The notes beneath the pieces were generated by a model that did not search any database, was not told the origin of the DNA, and saw only the letters and a list, made by a program, of their open reading frames with translations. Positions 29,924 through 38,267 of a stretch of 64,000 nucleotides of DNA are shown one piece after another (the first letter of the stretch is position 1; each line of letters opens with the position of its first letter). The stretch comes from Streptomyces formicae (GTDB lineage Bacteria > Actinomycetota > Actinomycetes > Streptomycetales > Streptomycetaceae): positions 7,108,001 through 7,172,000 of the forward strand of contig NZ_CP022685.1 in the NCBI RefSeq assembly GCF_002556545.1. Direction: 5' to 3'. The translations under genes and the position numbers were made by a program.

Positions 29924-30313
29924 CTACGCCGGCCAGCCGCCGTACGGGATCGTGATCAGTTCCATCGCGTGCTCCGACGGGTCCAGGAAGTAGATGCCCT
30001 TCCCGCCGTCGTTGCGGTTGATCTCGTTCGGCTGCTTCTGGTGCGGGTCCGCCCAGTGCGTGATGCCGCGCTCGCTGATCTTCGCGTACGCCGCGTCGAA
30101 CTCCGCTTCGGAGACCAGGAAGGCGTAGTGCTGCGGGGTGATGTGCTCCGCGGGAACGGTGGCGAAGTCCAGAGTGACTCCGTTGCTCAGGGCCACCGCG
30201 ACGAACGGGCCCCATTCACCGGTGATTTCGAGTCCGAGCAGGTCCGCGAAGAACGCGGCGGACTCCCGGTTGTCCCGGGCGTGGACGATCGTGTGGTTCA
30301 ACTCGACTGACAA
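29924..30313 (-). CDS. VOC family (glyoxalase/dioxygenase fold) protein
   Basis: A 129-residue protein. The TTG at 30313 is preferred: GGAGG lies 6 bp upstream on the coding strand, and translation gives MSVELNHTIVHARDNRESA, a typical VOC N-terminus. Two beta-alpha-beta-beta-beta units are evident (FFADLLGLEITG...; KGIYFLDPSEHAMELITIPYGG). Members include glyoxalases, extradiol dioxygenases and drug-binding proteins; function here is open. A start at 30349 would add 12 unsupported residues. Confidence 0.8.
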   Translation of the reverse strand: MSVELNHTIVHARDNRESAAFFADLLGLEITGEWGPFVAVALSNGVTLDFATVPAEHITPQHYAFLVSEAEFDAAYAKISERGITHWADPHQKQPNEINRNDGGKGIYFLDPSEHAMELITIPYGGWPA

Positions 30314-30433
30314 GGAATGCCTCCATAAGGCATCTCCCGACACCTCCATGCCTCACCCGGTCGGTGACCGGCACGCGATGTCGCCGTGGATCTTAGACAC
30401 GACGACCTCGCGTTGTCGAGCTGATTCTGTGGA

Positions 30434-31672
30434 CTACCTCTGTCGCGGGGCGAGCGCCACGGCCGCCGCCGTGACCAGGACGGCCACCGCCGCCCAGGCG
30501 AACGCCGCCCGGAAATCGGCCACTTGGGCCCCCGCGCCGCCCACCGTCGCGCCCACGAGGACCGCGAGGCCGAGCGAGCCGCCGAGCTGGTCCACGGAGC
30601 GCTGGACGCCGGACGCGGTGCCCGCGTCGGGGAGGCGGGCCAGCCAGGCGAGTCCCGCCGCCGTCAGGAGCAGGCCGGCGACCGAGGTCCGCGTGGTGCC
30701 GAGCGCGCGGATCAGACGGGAGACCTGGGAGACCGCGACGAGCAGCGCGGCGCAGAACGGCAGGTAGGCCAACCCCGCCTGGAGCGGGGTGAGTCCGATG
30801 ACGTCCTGGAGGTAGAGCGTGGCGAGGAAGAACGTGGTGGAGAGCCCCACGCTGAGCGGCACCGTCGCCGCGTTCGCGACCGCGCGGGTGCGGTGCGTGA
30901 AGAAGGAGAGCGGGACGAGCGGGCTCTTCGACCGGGCCTCGACGAGGACGAACGCGGCGAGCAGCGCGAGGCCGAAGACCACCGCCGGTGCCGAGCCGCT
31001 CAGCACGCCGTACACCAGGGCGACCGGGCCGCCCGTCAGGAGCACGGCCCCCAGCAGGTCGAGCCGGGCAGCCCCGTCCGCGCCGCGCGGACCGTCAGGG
31101 CGTACGAACGCCGGGGTGAGCGCCACGACGGCCGTGACGATCGGCACGTTGATGCCGAAGATCCAGCGCTAGTCGAGGAGTTGGACGAGCGCGCCGGACA
31201 GCAGGACGCCGACGATGAGGCCGCTCGCGGAGATCGCGCCCCAGATGCCGAGCGCCTTGGCACGCTCGGCGGGGGCGGGGAAGAGGAGCGCGATCAGTGA
31301 CATGGCTGCGGGTGACGCGAGGGCCTCGCCCGCGCCCTGCGCGAAGCGCGCGGCGATCAGCGTCGGAAGGTTCGGCGCGAGTCCCGCGGCCAGCGAGGCG
31401 AGGGCGAAGAGCACCGCGCCGAGCAGGAACATCCGCCGCCTGCCGAGCAGATCGGTCAGGCGACCGCCGAGCAGAAGCAGGCCGCCGCCGACGAGGGTGT
31501 AGCCGGTGACGACCCAGGACACGGATCCTGTCCCGGTCGCGAAGTGGGCCCCGATGGAGGGCAGGGCGACGTTCACGACGGTGACGTCGACGGCGATGAG
31601 GAACTGGAGGAGGGAGAGAAGCGCGAGCGCGGGCATGCGGCGCGGAGAAGCCTGTACGGGGAGCTGGTTCAT
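30434..31672 (-). pseudogene. MFS transporter (DHA2-like) interrupted by an amber codon
   Basis: The reading frame is a drug:H+ antiporter-2-type MFS protein: start MNQLPVQASPRR, TM1 LLQFLIAVDVTVVNVALP, motif GGRLTDLLGRRRMF. After LVQLLD the codon is TAG (31169-31171 on the minus strand) and the same frame continues RWIFGINVPI. MFS relatives have LLDWRWIF at this place, so a TGG-to-TAG change is the simplest reading. Only one base differs; both halves are otherwise intact (about 411 residues in total). It could be a true pseudogene or a sequence error. No regulator is adjacent. Confidence 0.8.
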
Positions 31673-31845
31673 GACGTGGGCACTCCAGGTCGGCCCCTGG
31701 CCACGGCGAGGCGGCGGGGCTGAGGAAGACGGACGCTTCCGTGCCATCGGCCCGTGGGACGGGCGGGGCACCTGGAGTTACTTGGTCACGGACATGCCGG
31801 GGACAGTAGTCGCCCGGCAGTCCCTGCGCATCCGGATTGTTCGAG

Positions 31846-33417
31846 TTACTGGCCGGGGGAGTCCAGCGTCGGCAGGTAGCGCGGCGCACGCCACGCCTTG
31901 AGGCGGTGCTCCACCGCCGCTCCGAGCGAGAGCAGCTCGGTGTCCTGGCGGTCACCGGCCATCAGGAGCAGACCGACGGGCAGTTCCTTCACGGACCCGG
32001 CGGGCACCGAGAGGGACGGGTATCCGGCGACGGCCGCCGGGGTGGAGGAGGGGATGACGTCGTTGTCGCCGCGCGCGCAGTCGGTGGTCCAGGCGGGCGG
32101 GTTCGTGGGCGAGGCGATGGCGTCCAGGTCGTGGGCGGCCATGGTCTCGTCGATGGAGCGTCGCGAGAGGTCCTTCAACTCGGCGCGCATCGCGCGGTAT
32201 TCGGGGTCGGTGGTGGGCGGCGCCGCGAGGGCCTGCTCGAACAGCTCCTGCCCGGCGAAGCAGCTCTGCTCCTCGGGGTGGGTGCGGTTGAACTCGATGA
32301 GCCCCGCGAGGTCCTTGGGTCCTCGGCGCGTGCCGAGGTAGGTGTCGATGTCCCGGTGGAACTCGCTGAGCAGCGCGGGGAATTCGAGTTCGGCGAGCCG
32401 CGCCTGGTACGGGGGCGTCACCTCGACGACCGTGGCACCGGCCTTGCGCAGCTTCTGCGCCGTACGGGTCATCACCGCGTCCACGTCGGCTCCGAGCGAG
32501 GGCAGCCGCCACAGGCCGATCCGCTTGCCGCGCAGGCCGGCGCCCCGGTCGTCCGCCGCCTTCTGGGGCTCGGCGCCGCTCAGCACCGAGAACGTCAGCG
32601 CGGTGTCGGTCACGTTGCGTGCCATGGGCCCCGCCGTGTCCTGCTCGGCGGAGATCGGCACCACGCCCGACTGGCTGACGAGACCGAGGCTCGGCTTGTG
32701 GCCGACGACGCCGTTCATCCCCGCGGGGCACACGATGGAGCCGTCGGTCTCGGTGCCGATCGCCACCTGCGAGAGGGACGCGGCGAGGGCGGCGCCCGAC
32801 CCGGCGGAGGAGCCGCAGGGATTGCGGTCGAGGACGTACGGGTTGTTGGTCTGTCCGCCCACTGCCGACCATCCCGAAGTCGGCTTGGCGCCACGGAAGT
32901 TGGCCCATTCGGACAGGTTGGTCTTGCCGAGGATCACCGCTCCCGCCGCACGCAGCCGGGTCACCAGGGCGGCATCGGTGCGGGGCGGGCTCCCGGCGAG
33001 CGCGAGCGATCCGGCCGTCGTCGGCATGTCACGGGTGTCCACGTTGTCCTTGAGCAGGACGGGGATGCCGTCGAGGGGGCCCAGGGGCTTGCCGCTCCGG
33101 TGCCTGGCATCGCTGGCGGCGGCCTCGCGCAAGGCCGTCGGGCTGGTGCGCAGGACCGCGTGGATCTTGGGGTCGACCTTCTCGATCCGTCGCAGATAGG
33201 CCCGGGTCAGCGCCGATGAGGTCAGCGAACCCTTCGCCATGCGTGCCTGCAATTCAGGGATCGTCACGGTGTCCAGATCGACCCCGGCGCCGGGGGAGGA
33301 CCCGGCGCCGCGCGCACCGGATCGCGTATCGGATTGCGCACCGGCATGCGGTACGCCCAGCAGAAGGGACCCCGCGACAAGCGCGGCGGTCGCTGCGGCA
33401 ATGCTCCTCTTTCCCAT
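31846..33417 (-). CDS. Secreted amidase (amidase signature family)
   Basis: A 523-residue amidase. The start at 33417 gives MGKRSIAAATAALVAGSLLLGVPHAGAQ, a classical signal peptide. The Ser-cisSer-Lys catalytic set is visible: Lys in LLKDNVDTRDMPTT, the Gly/Ser-rich NPCGSSAGSGAA and the nucleophile loop IGTETDGSIVCPA. It would hydrolyse amides outside the cell; substrate unknown. It is divergent from a lipoprotein gene across 249 bp. The MFS pseudogene lies downstream on the same strand but is separated by 173 bp. Confidence 0.9.
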   Translation of the reverse strand: MGKRSIAAATAALVAGSLLLGVPHAGAQSDTRSGARGAGSSPGAGVDLDTVTIPELQARMAKGSLTSSALTRAYLRRIEKVDPKIHAVLRTSPTALREAAASDARHRSGKPLGPLDGIPVLLKDNVDTRDMPTTAGSLALAGSPPRTDAALVTRLRAAGAVILGKTNLSEWANFRGAKPTSGWSAVGGQTNNPYVLDRNPCGSSAGSGAALAASLSQVAIGTETDGSIVCPAGMNGVVGHKPSLGLVSQSGVVPISAEQDTAGPMARNVTDTALTFSVLSGAEPQKAADDRGAGLRGKRIGLWRLPSLGADVDAVMTRTAQKLRKAGATVVEVTPPYQARLAELEFPALLSEFHRDIDTYLGTRRGPKDLAGLIEFNRTHPEEQSCFAGQELFEQALAAPPTTDPEYRAMRAELKDLSRRSIDETMAAHDLDAIASPTNPPAWTTDCARGDNDVIPSSTPAAVAGYPSLSVPAGSVKELPVGLLLMAGDRQDTELLSLGAAVEHRLKAWRAPRYLPTLDSPGQ

Positions 33418-33666
33418 GCGGCCCAGACGACTACACGGGCCGCTCCGGGCGCAAGGGTCGACGCTCCCGAGCGGCGAGTTGCGGCCGACCACCTCGTCGG
33501 TCACCGGGCGCGGCGTCCCGTTCCAGCGTTCCATCCGTGCTTCGTTCCCCCTGGTCGGAGGGGAGTTGCGCGTCCCAGCTTCCCGCTCTGCCCGCCTTTT
33601 GTGGCGGCTGGGACCGGCGGGCTCGCAGACTCAAGTCGTCCGACACCCAGCTCAAGGAGTCTCTCC

Positions 33667-34272
33667 ATGTCCCGTTCCCCTTTCGGTGCGCGCCGCCGCA
33701 TGGCAGGGGTGGCCACCGCCGCCCTGCTGTCCCTCGGCCTGTTGACCGCGTGCGGTTCCGAGTCCTCGGACACCGACGCGTCGAGCGCCAGCTCGTCCCA
33801 GAAGAGCGAGAAGAGCGAGAAGAGCGAGAAGAGCGAGAAGAACGACAAGGGCAACTCGAACCTGTCCTCCCGAGCCGAAGGCGGGGAGACCAACTTCATG
33901 CAGGGCGACGCCCTCAGCAACAGCACGTTCCAGTTCAGCGTCGACGGCGGCACCGAGTCCCTCGCCGAAGTCGCCGCGCTGAACGTGGACCAGCCCACGG
34001 AGCAGGAGTTCCCCTCCAACAAGCTCATCCCCGGCCAGCAGAGCTCGGGCACGGTGACCGTGGTCCGCGGCGCCGAACAGTCCCAGCAGTTCACCGACTT
34101 GGTCAACGGCGGCACCCAGCCCCAGACGGCGTCCCTCAGCGTGCTGGACCACACGGGCGCCGTGAAGAAGCAGTACACCCTGCAAGAGCCCAGGGTCGTC
34201 AAGGTCGACAACCCCCAGACCGGCAACGCCCAGACCGTCACGCTCCACTTCACGAGCCTGTCGGTCGGCTAG
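33667..34272 (+). CDS. Lipoprotein with a contractile-tail tube (gp19-like) domain
   Basis: A 201-residue lipoprotein: basic N-terminus, h-region, lipobox LLTAC with Cys29, then a Ser/Asp linker and a charged repeat (KSE four times; the DNA repeats GAGAAGAGC near 33800-33840). From about residue 75 the sequence (ALSNSTFQFSVDGG, SGTVTVVRGAEQSQQFTDLV, VLDHTGAVKKQYTLQEPRVV, QTVTLHFTSLSV) aligns by eye with T4 gp19-type phage tail-tube / contractile injection tube proteins. No other tail or injection gene is nearby. A surface-anchored tube-fold protein would be odd; a structural prediction would settle it. Confidence 0.65.
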   Translation: MSRSPFGARRRMAGVATAALLSLGLLTACGSESSDTDASSASSSQKSEKSEKSEKSEKNDKGNSNLSSRAEGGETNFMQGDALSNSTFQFSVDGGTESLAEVAALNVDQPTEQEFPSNKLIPGQQSSGTVTVVRGAEQSQQFTDLVNGGTQPQTASLSVLDHTGAVKKQYTLQEPRVVKVDNPQTGNAQTVTLHFTSLSVG

Positions 34273-34322
34273 GACGTTTCGCACGGGGAAGATGTCGCGC
34301 GGGCGCGTTGTTGTCACGCGAC

Positions 34323-34724
34323 ATGACACTCTTCGACGGCTTCGATCCCGCCACCGCCGAGCTCCTCGACGGCAAGAACTTCGCCACCCTCGCCACGGTC
34401 AACCCCGATGGCGGCCCGCAGTCCTCGGTGGTCTGGTTCGTGCGCGAGGGCGACACCCTGCTCATCTCCGTGACCGCGGGCCGCAAGAAGACCCGGAACA
34501 TCGAGCGCGACCCCCGCGTCAGCATCGCCGTCTTCGATCTGGCCAACCCGTACCGCTCCGCCGAGATCCGGGGCACCGCCGAGCTGTTGCCCGACCCGGA
34601 CAAGGCGCTGCCGAAGCGTCTCTCGCAGCGCTATCTCGGCGAGGACCCGCCGAACGAGAAGGCGACGGAGGTCCGGCTGGTCGTCCGGGTCACGCCGGAG
34701 CGGGTCAACGGCTTCGCGGTGTAG
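34323..34724 (+). CDS. PPOX class F420/FMN-dependent protein
   Basis: A 133-residue pyridoxamine-5'-phosphate-oxidase-like split barrel: FATLATVNPDGGPQSSVVWFVREGDTLL, then GRKKTRNIERDPRVSIAVFD and a Pro-rich C-terminal half. The actinobacterial subfamily binds F420 or FMN and reduces varied substrates. It ends one base before the convergent FAD monooxygenase gene. Start at ATG 34323; no strong ribosome site is obvious. Confidence 0.85.
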   Translation: MTLFDGFDPATAELLDGKNFATLATVNPDGGPQSSVVWFVREGDTLLISVTAGRKKTRNIERDPRVSIAVFDLANPYRSAEIRGTAELLPDPDKALPKRLSQRYLGEDPPNEKATEVRLVVRVTPERVNGFAV

Positions 34725-35963
34725 TCACGTCACCGCGACCCGGGCATCCGCCGCTGACCTGCCGGGGCCGGGCTCAGGTTCGGGCAGCGTGAGCGCCGTG
34801 TGCGCGGGGCGGCCGGTGCGCGGTGGGGCCGTGGTGAGGGCGCGGAGTCTGGTGTTGCGCCGTTCGAGCGCCTCCGCCGTGGTGGGGAAGAGCGCCGCGT
34901 CCCCCTTGCCGACCTGGGACTGGTTGAGTTCGACGAACCCGCGGGTGTCGCGTTCGTAGGCGGCGAAGGCCGTGGCGTGGTCGCGGTGCGCGGCCAGTGA
35001 GCGGGCGAGCATGTAGGCGCCGACGAGGGCGAGGCTGGAGCCCTGCCCGGTCAGGAACGACGGGGCGTGGGCCGCGTCGCCGAGGAGCGCGACCCGGCCC
35101 TTCGACCAGTGCGGCAGGCGCACTTGGCTCACGGTGTCGAAGAACGGGTCGGCCTCCTCGCGCAAGGCGGCGACCATCGCCGGGATCTCCCACCCGTCGT
35201 CGGCGAACGTGGCGGCGACCAGGTCGCGTTGGGCGTCGACGTCGCGGAGGATCTCGTAAGGCGGTTCGGGCCGGGCGAAGTTGAGGAACGCGTACAACTC
35301 CGTGCTGTCACGCACCGCGTAGAGTGCCGCCGCCCTCCCCGGCGTGTTCCAGATGCGTACCTCGTGCGAGAGCCCGAGGGTGTTGGGCATGGTGAAGATG
35401 GCGAAGCAGTACCCCAGATAGCGGTGGAACCGCCGCTCGGGGCCGAACACCAGCTTCCTGGTGTGCGAGTGCAGCCCGTCCGCGCCCAGGACCAGATCGA
35501 ACGTGCGCCGGGCGCCGCCGCGGAAGACGACGTCGACACCGTGCTCGTGTTCCGTGAGCGTCTCGATGGAGTCGTCGAAGAGGAACTCCGCCTCGTCCCG
35601 TACGACCCCGTACAACGCCTCCGCCAGCTCCCCGCGCGGCACTTCCACGTCATGTCCCTCGACCCCGCCGGCCGCCACCTGGGGATGGACCACCGCGGCC
35701 GTACCGCCGTCGGCGTCGAGGAAGGTCAACCGCCGTGAGTCGATGTGTGCTTCGCGGAGCCGCGGCAGGATGCCCATGCGGCGCACCACCTCCACCGCGG
35801 TGCCCCGCACGTCGATCGGGTACCCGCCGCCCCGCAGCGCGGCCGACTTCTCGACCACCGTCACCGCGAATCCGTACCGCCGCAGCCAGTACGCCACGGC
35901 GGGACCCGCGATGCTCGCGCCGGAGACCAGGACCGTGCCCTTCGCTGTCCTTTTCGTGTCCAT
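34725..35963 (-). CDS. FAD-dependent monooxygenase (PHBH/tetracycline-destructase type)
   Basis: A 412-residue flavin hydroxylase. The dinucleotide fold GASIAGPAVAYWLRRYGFAV, the DG motif LGADGLHSHTRK and the GD motif LLGDAAHAPSFLTGQGSSLAL are all intact. It lies 19 bp downstream of a MFS exporter gene and is read in the same direction, downstream of a TetR gene with twin operators, so a drug-modification or detoxification role fits. Substrate is unknown. No truncation is seen. Confidence 0.88.
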   Translation of the reverse strand: MDTKRTAKGTVLVSGASIAGPAVAYWLRRYGFAVTVVEKSAALRGGGYPIDVRGTAVEVVRRMGILPRLREAHIDSRRLTFLDADGGTAAVVHPQVAAGGVEGHDVEVPRGELAEALYGVVRDEAEFLFDDSIETLTEHEHGVDVVFRGGARRTFDLVLGADGLHSHTRKLVFGPERRFHRYLGYCFAIFTMPNTLGLSHEVRIWNTPGRAAALYAVRDSTELYAFLNFARPEPPYEILRDVDAQRDLVAATFADDGWEIPAMVAALREEADPFFDTVSQVRLPHWSKGRVALLGDAAHAPSFLTGQGSSLALVGAYMLARSLAAHRDHATAFAAYERDTRGFVELNQSQVGKGDAALFPTTAEALERRNTRLRALTTAPPRTGRPAHTALTLPEPEPGPGRSAADARVAVT

Positions 35964-35982
35964 ACGTCAACTCCTCTGTCTG

Positions 35983-37473
35983 CTAAGCCCGTTCGAGATC
36001 GGCCGACGACGACGTGCGGTCGTGGCCGGAAGATGAAGACCCGGAAGGTGAAGAACCGGAAGGTGAAGAGGCGCCGCTGAGGCGCGTGCGGCGTACGAGC
36101 ACGGCCGCGAGCACCGCGGCGATCACGAACGCGCCGGAGGCGATGCCGATGTAACTGAAGACGCCCGTGGCCGAGTTCGTCGTCTCGCCGTCGACGACCA
36201 CGGTGGTCGACTCGAGCACGGCCGCGCCCACGAAGTTCAGGACCACGGAGCCGATCGAGACCATGACCATGACCAGGCTGGAGACGATGCCCTGCCGTTC
36301 GGCGGGCGCCAGGCTCCCCGCCATGTTGAAGCCGGACGTCCCGAGCGCGCCCACCGTCACGCCGAGGAGGAATCCGCAGCAGAGCGCGGCGGGCAGCCGG
36401 GAGGCCCCGAGGAACATCCCGAAGGTCACCACCGTGCCGAGCGCGATCGCCCCGGCCAGCGTCGACGCGGGGCCCACGCGGGCCGCGATCCACCCGGCCG
36501 CGGGACCCCCGAGCGTGACCCCGACCCCCGGCGCCGCGAGCAGCAGTGCCACGGAGCCCTGGTCGGCGAGCCCGTACCCGAGGTTCTGGTCCCCGGAGAC
36601 GTCACCGATGAGCGGGACGAGTTGCAGCATGCTCTGGTACGAACCGGCGGCGAGGAAGACGACGAGGAGCGTGAGCACCAGTGGACCGCCGAGGTTCCTG
36701 ACGTCGATCAGCGGGTCGGGCTTCCGGCTCGACACCAGGAACCACCTGGCCAGCGCCGCGAGGCCGCCCGCGAGGAGAGCCAGCGGCCCGAAGGACGCCC
36801 AGCCGAGCTCCGCGCCCAGGCTGACGTAGCCGAGCACCCCGGCGAGCCCTCCGCCGAGGAGCAGCGCACCGCCGACGTCGATCCTGCCCGGCGTCCTGAC
36901 CAGCGATTCGGGCAGGGCGTGGTGCACGCAGATCGCCATCGCGATCGCCACGGCGGCCGATACGAGGAAGAGGATCTGGAAGCCGAACTCCGTGGCCAGT
37001 CGCTCGATGAGGAACCGGGACGCGATGTTGAGCACGGCGGATCCCGACGTCACGATGCCCACGATGATCATCGCGATGCGGGGCGCGCAGACGCCTCGCA
37101 CGATCGCGACGGAGAGGAACACGGCGGCCAGCGAGGCCCCTTGCAGCATGCGCCCCGCCACGAACACCCAGATGGTGGGCGCCACGGCGCATAAGAGCGC
37201 GCCCGCGCAGCTGACCAGCAGCGTCACGACGAGCACCTTGCGTTTGCCGTGGATGTCGGCGCTCCTGCCGAGCAGCGGCGCCCACAGCACTCCGGCCAGC
37301 ATCGCGGTCGCGTTGAGCCAGGCCGCCTGGTCGGTGCCGAAGTGGTCGAGCATCTCCGGCAGGACGACCAGCGGCGCGGTGATGGCCGAGTCGACCACGA
37401 AGTTCACCAGGGCCAGGACGGCCACCAGGCCGACGAGCCGCCCGCTCCACCGCTTGTGCGGTTCGGTGTTCAT
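35983..37473 (-). CDS. MFS transporter (DHA2-like drug exporter)
   Basis: A 496-residue multidrug-type MFS protein with about 14 membrane segments: VLALVNFVVDSAITAPLVVLPEML, LLGRSADIHGKRKVLV, and a C-terminal Ser/Gly-rich tail (SGASSPSGSSPSGSSSSG). ATG 37473 has GGGGG 6 bp upstream; a GTG at 37479 abuts the ribosome site and is not used. It is the first gene of a two-gene unit with the FAD monooxygenase, divergent from tetR. Confidence 0.88.
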   Translation of the reverse strand: MNTEPHKRWSGRLVGLVAVLALVNFVVDSAITAPLVVLPEMLDHFGTDQAAWLNATAMLAGVLWAPLLGRSADIHGKRKVLVVTLLVSCAGALLCAVAPTIWVFVAGRMLQGASLAAVFLSVAIVRGVCAPRIAMIIVGIVTSGSAVLNIASRFLIERLATEFGFQILFLVSAAVAIAMAICVHHALPESLVRTPGRIDVGGALLLGGGLAGVLGYVSLGAELGWASFGPLALLAGGLAALARWFLVSSRKPDPLIDVRNLGGPLVLTLLVVFLAAGSYQSMLQLVPLIGDVSGDQNLGYGLADQGSVALLLAAPGVGVTLGGPAAGWIAARVGPASTLAGAIALGTVVTFGMFLGASRLPAALCCGFLLGVTVGALGTSGFNMAGSLAPAERQGIVSSLVMVMVSIGSVVLNFVGAAVLESTTVVVDGETTNSATGVFSYIGIASGAFVIAAVLAAVLVRRTRLSGASSPSGSSPSGSSSSGHDRTSSSADLERA

Positions 37474-37484
37474 ACGCACCCCCT

Positions 37485-37506
37485 TAGGAAACGTCTTGGT
37501 TTCTTA
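37485..37506. promoter_or_regulatory. TetR operator O1 (MFS side)
   Basis: Arms TAGGAAAC (37485-37492) and GTTTCTTA (37499-37506) around GTCTTG; the inner TRGAAAC/GTTTCYTA pairs at 7 of 8. It lies 12 bp before the MFS start and overlaps its promoter. Confidence 0.7.
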
Positions 37507-37529
37507 TTCGGAAGAGTAGGGTGTGCGGA

Positions 37530-37551
37530 TAAGAAACGTCAAAGGTTCTTA
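37530..37551. promoter_or_regulatory. TetR operator O2 (tetR side)
   Basis: Arms TAAGAAAC (37530-37537) and GGTTCTTA (37544-37551) around GTCAAA, the same 8-6-8 layout as O1 with its centre 45 bp away and 16 bp before tetR. Confidence 0.7.
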
Positions 37552-37567
37552 AGCCCTGAGGAGTGTT

Positions 37568-38140
37568 GTGGAGCGACGCCGTGGCGAAGCGCTGGAGACG
37601 GCCATCCTCGAAGCGGCCTGGGAGGAGTTGACCGAGCGGGGGTACGCGAACCTGACCGTCGACTCCGTCGCCAAGCGGGCCGGCACCAGCAAGCCGGTGC
37701 TCTACCGGCGCTGGGCCGACAAGCAGAAGCTGGTCGAGGCGGCCGTCGTGCGCCGCAACGTCATCCAGCAGATCCCCCCGGCCGACACCGGCTCGCTCCG
37801 CGGCGACCTGCTCGCCACCCTCACCGAACTGGGCGAGAAGCGCGGCCCGTTCCTCGCCCAGCTCAGCCTGCTGCTCGCCGGGTACTTCGCCGAGGCCGAC
37901 TCCAGCTACGCCGATCTGCGCGAGCAAATCCTCGCCGGACGCCGCTCGGGACGCGACGAGATCATGGACCGCGCCATCGCGCGCGGCGAGATCGACCCGG
38001 CCCGGCTGACGCCGCGGATCGCCTCGCTCCCCTTCGATCTGCTGCGGAGCGAGGCGATGATGACGCAGCGTCCGGTCCCGCCCGAGGTGATCGAGGAGAT
38101 CGTCGACACGATCTTCCTGCCGCTGGTCCGCGCCCGCTAG
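37568..38140 (+). CDS. TetR family transcriptional regulator
   Basis: A 190-residue TetR/AcrR regulator. The HTH lies in GYANLTVDSVAKRAGTSKPVLYRRWADKQKLV, and a helical ligand domain follows. It is divergent from the MFS/FAD-monooxygenase unit; two near-identical 22-bp operator-like palindromes in the 94-bp gap fit autorepression plus repression of the exporter. Ligand unknown, possibly the drug that the pair handles. Confidence 0.9.
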   Translation: MERRRGEALETAILEAAWEELTERGYANLTVDSVAKRAGTSKPVLYRRWADKQKLVEAAVVRRNVIQQIPPADTGSLRGDLLATLTELGEKRGPFLAQLSLLLAGYFAEADSSYADLREQILAGRRSGRDEIMDRAIARGEIDPARLTPRIASLPFDLLRSEAMMTQRPVPPEVIEEIVDTIFLPLVRAR

Positions 38141-38267
38141 GGGCATGGGTCAGCAACAGGCAGCTGGCCGAGTGGCCGTGAGCGGTGGGATCGGTCGCGG
38201 TCGTCCGCTCGCCGTAGGTGAGGCCGGGATGGGGGTTCTGCCCGTCAGGTGTGCGGAGGTCACTCAC

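Noticed and set aside
31169..31171. Pyrrolysine or read-through at the amber codon
   Set aside because: No pyl genes or special context; a Trp to stop change is simpler.
33667..34272. Prophage or injection-system remnant
   Set aside because: No other tail, capsid or sheath gene nearby and the protein has a lipoprotein signal.
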